Origin: Mycolicibacterium sp. HK-90 | GTDB taxonomy: Bacteria > Actinomycetota > Actinomycetes > Mycobacteriales > Mycobacteriaceae | Length of the DNA stretch: 64,000 bases | Assembly: GCF_030486405.1 (NCBI RefSeq) | Contig: NZ_CP129613.1 | Span: forward strand, 806,001 to 870,000 | Direction: 5' to 3' | Shown: positions 63,320-64,000 of the stretch, in pieces | Numbering within the stretch: position 1 is the stretch's first letter | How the letters are laid out: every line of letters starts with the position of its first letter | Program-made: the position numbers and the translations under genes | Notes under the pieces: model-generated | The model's input: the letters and a program-made list of their open reading frames with translations, nothing else | Told to the model about the DNA's origin: nothing | The model's database searches: none

Positions 63320-64000
63320 TCAGTCGTTTTTGCCAAGTCCGGATGCCATGAACCGGCCGATCGAGGTCAGTGCCAGCTGCCGCGACATCAGCCGCGTCTG
63401 GACGAACAGAAACGCACGGCTGGCGAATCCGGGTACCACGGTCGGCTTGCGGCCGAGGGCCGCAAGCACTTCCGGCACGACGGCGGCGGGCTCGGCCATC
63501 AGCCAACGCGGATACTTCGACAGCGCGTCCCCCTGGGTGTTCATCAGACCGGCGATCATCACCAGGACATCCACGCCGGTGCCGCGCAGCTCATACCAGA
63601 GCGCCTGCCCGAACATCAGCTGGAACGCCTTGTTGGCCGCGTACGCCCCGGTATACGGGCCGGAGGTGAGCCCAACGCCCGAGGAGACGATGATGATCGC
63701 GCCGCGGCCCCGGTCGCGCATCGCGGTGCCGAAGCGGTGGATCAGATTGGTGTAGCCGCGGGCGTTGATGTCGATCATTCGGCTGTGTGTCTCCAGCGGC
63801 ATGTCGAGGATCGGCGGCGTATCGGGCGGGGTGAACATGTGGTTGCACACCAGCGCGTCGACCTCGATGCCGTCGATCGCGTCCTCGATCGGTGCGTACG
63901 GCGCCGATTCGCCGAGATCGCATGTGGCAGTGCGTACTTCGACGTCGAACTGGTTTCGTAGTTCATTGGCTCGCCGCCCCAGGTCCTCGTCGAGGACGTC
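63320..64000 (-). CDS. short-chain dehydrogenase/reductase (N-terminus cut by window edge)
   Basis: The frame is open to the right edge (226 codons seen). The cofactor-binding TGxxxGxG start is outside the window. Visible SDR parts are RTATCDLGESAP, VCNHMF in place of NNAG, VSSGVG with the catalytic Ser, and YAANKAFQLMFGQALWYEL with Tyr and Lys. A long C-terminus (AFLFVQTRLMSRQLALTSIGRFMASGLGKND) resembles KAR-type and lipid-modifying SDRs of mycobacteria. The replacement of the NNAG motif is unusual. Confidence 0.85.
   Translation of the reverse strand, partial: DVLDEDLGRRANELRNQFDVEVRTATCDLGESAPYAPIEDAIDGIEVDALVCNHMFTPPDTPPILDMPLETHSRMIDINARGYTNLIHRFGTAMRDRGRGAIIIVSSGVGLTSGPYTGAYAANKAFQLMFGQALWYELRGTGVDVLVMIAGLMNTQGDALSKYPRWLMAEPAAVVPEVLAALGRKPTVVPGFASRAFLFVQTRLMSRQLALTSIGRFMASGLGKND

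Overview
This is chromosomal DNA of a mycobacterium, most likely a fast grower (Mycolicibacterium, M. smegmatis-like). It is GC-rich and uses many GTG starts. It carries a dnaK-grpE-dnaJ1-hspR operon with HspR (HAIR) operators, the trehalose monomycolate transport factor TtfA, ESX-1 Esp-family proteins, an MmpL-type transporter, a type II flavohemoglobin and F420-type enzymes. Many genes match the M. tuberculosis block Rv0350-Rv0391 from memory, but the Rv0356-Rv0385 part lies in the opposite order relative to dnaK.

Layout. 1-802: truncated alpha/beta hydrolase. 1.0-5.2 kb: heat-shock operon with a SigH-like promoter and two HAIR boxes. 5.2-9.1 kb: epimerase, flavohemoglobin, membrane protein and TetR. 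9.1-16.5 kb: an accessory islet, visibly more A/T-rich, with an espA-espC-espD-like operon, four paralogous single-pass membrane proteins in an A-B-A-B arrangement, a transposase scrap, a second decaying espA-espC locus with an espD stub, and two DUF2510 plus tubby/scramblase-like proteins. A 54-bp direct repeat copies the 3' end of the adjacent CYTH gene at 16.5 kb to 13.1 kb. 17.1-19.0 kb: GAP-family membrane protein and a frameshifted glycosyltransferase. 19.1-21.7 kb: clpB, whose HAIR box and SigH-like promoter overlap. 21.77-22.85 kb: an intact IS481-family element with a 6-bp target duplication.

22.8-31.4 kb: Rieske oxygenase with an NAD(P)-binding partner and TetR, ttfA, an SDR, a lipoprotein, a SpoU methyltransferase, a cyanase and its LysR regulator, a broken ankyrin lipoprotein and DoxX. 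31.5-44.1 kb: conserved core with GH76, two LLM oxidoreductases, XdhC, DedA, class II aldolase, CHAP protein, cation efflux, M50 protease, purA and a thioesterase. 44.1-55.3 kb: SDR, Ddn-like protein, ferredoxin-P450 pair, MmpL-antiporter pair, UBP zinc finger, purT, rhodanese and metZ. 55.4-64.0 kb: amine oxidase with a TetR and tandem palindromic operators, SDR, methyltransferase, two tandem AraC regulators, GNAT, LLM enzyme, and an SDR cut by the right edge.

The strongest connected themes are the heat-shock regulon (dnaK operon and clpB share the same two control elements) and the esp islet, whose four-member membrane family and DUF2510/tubby proteins are the best candidates for something undescribed. 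No tRNA, rRNA or CRISPR array was recognised.
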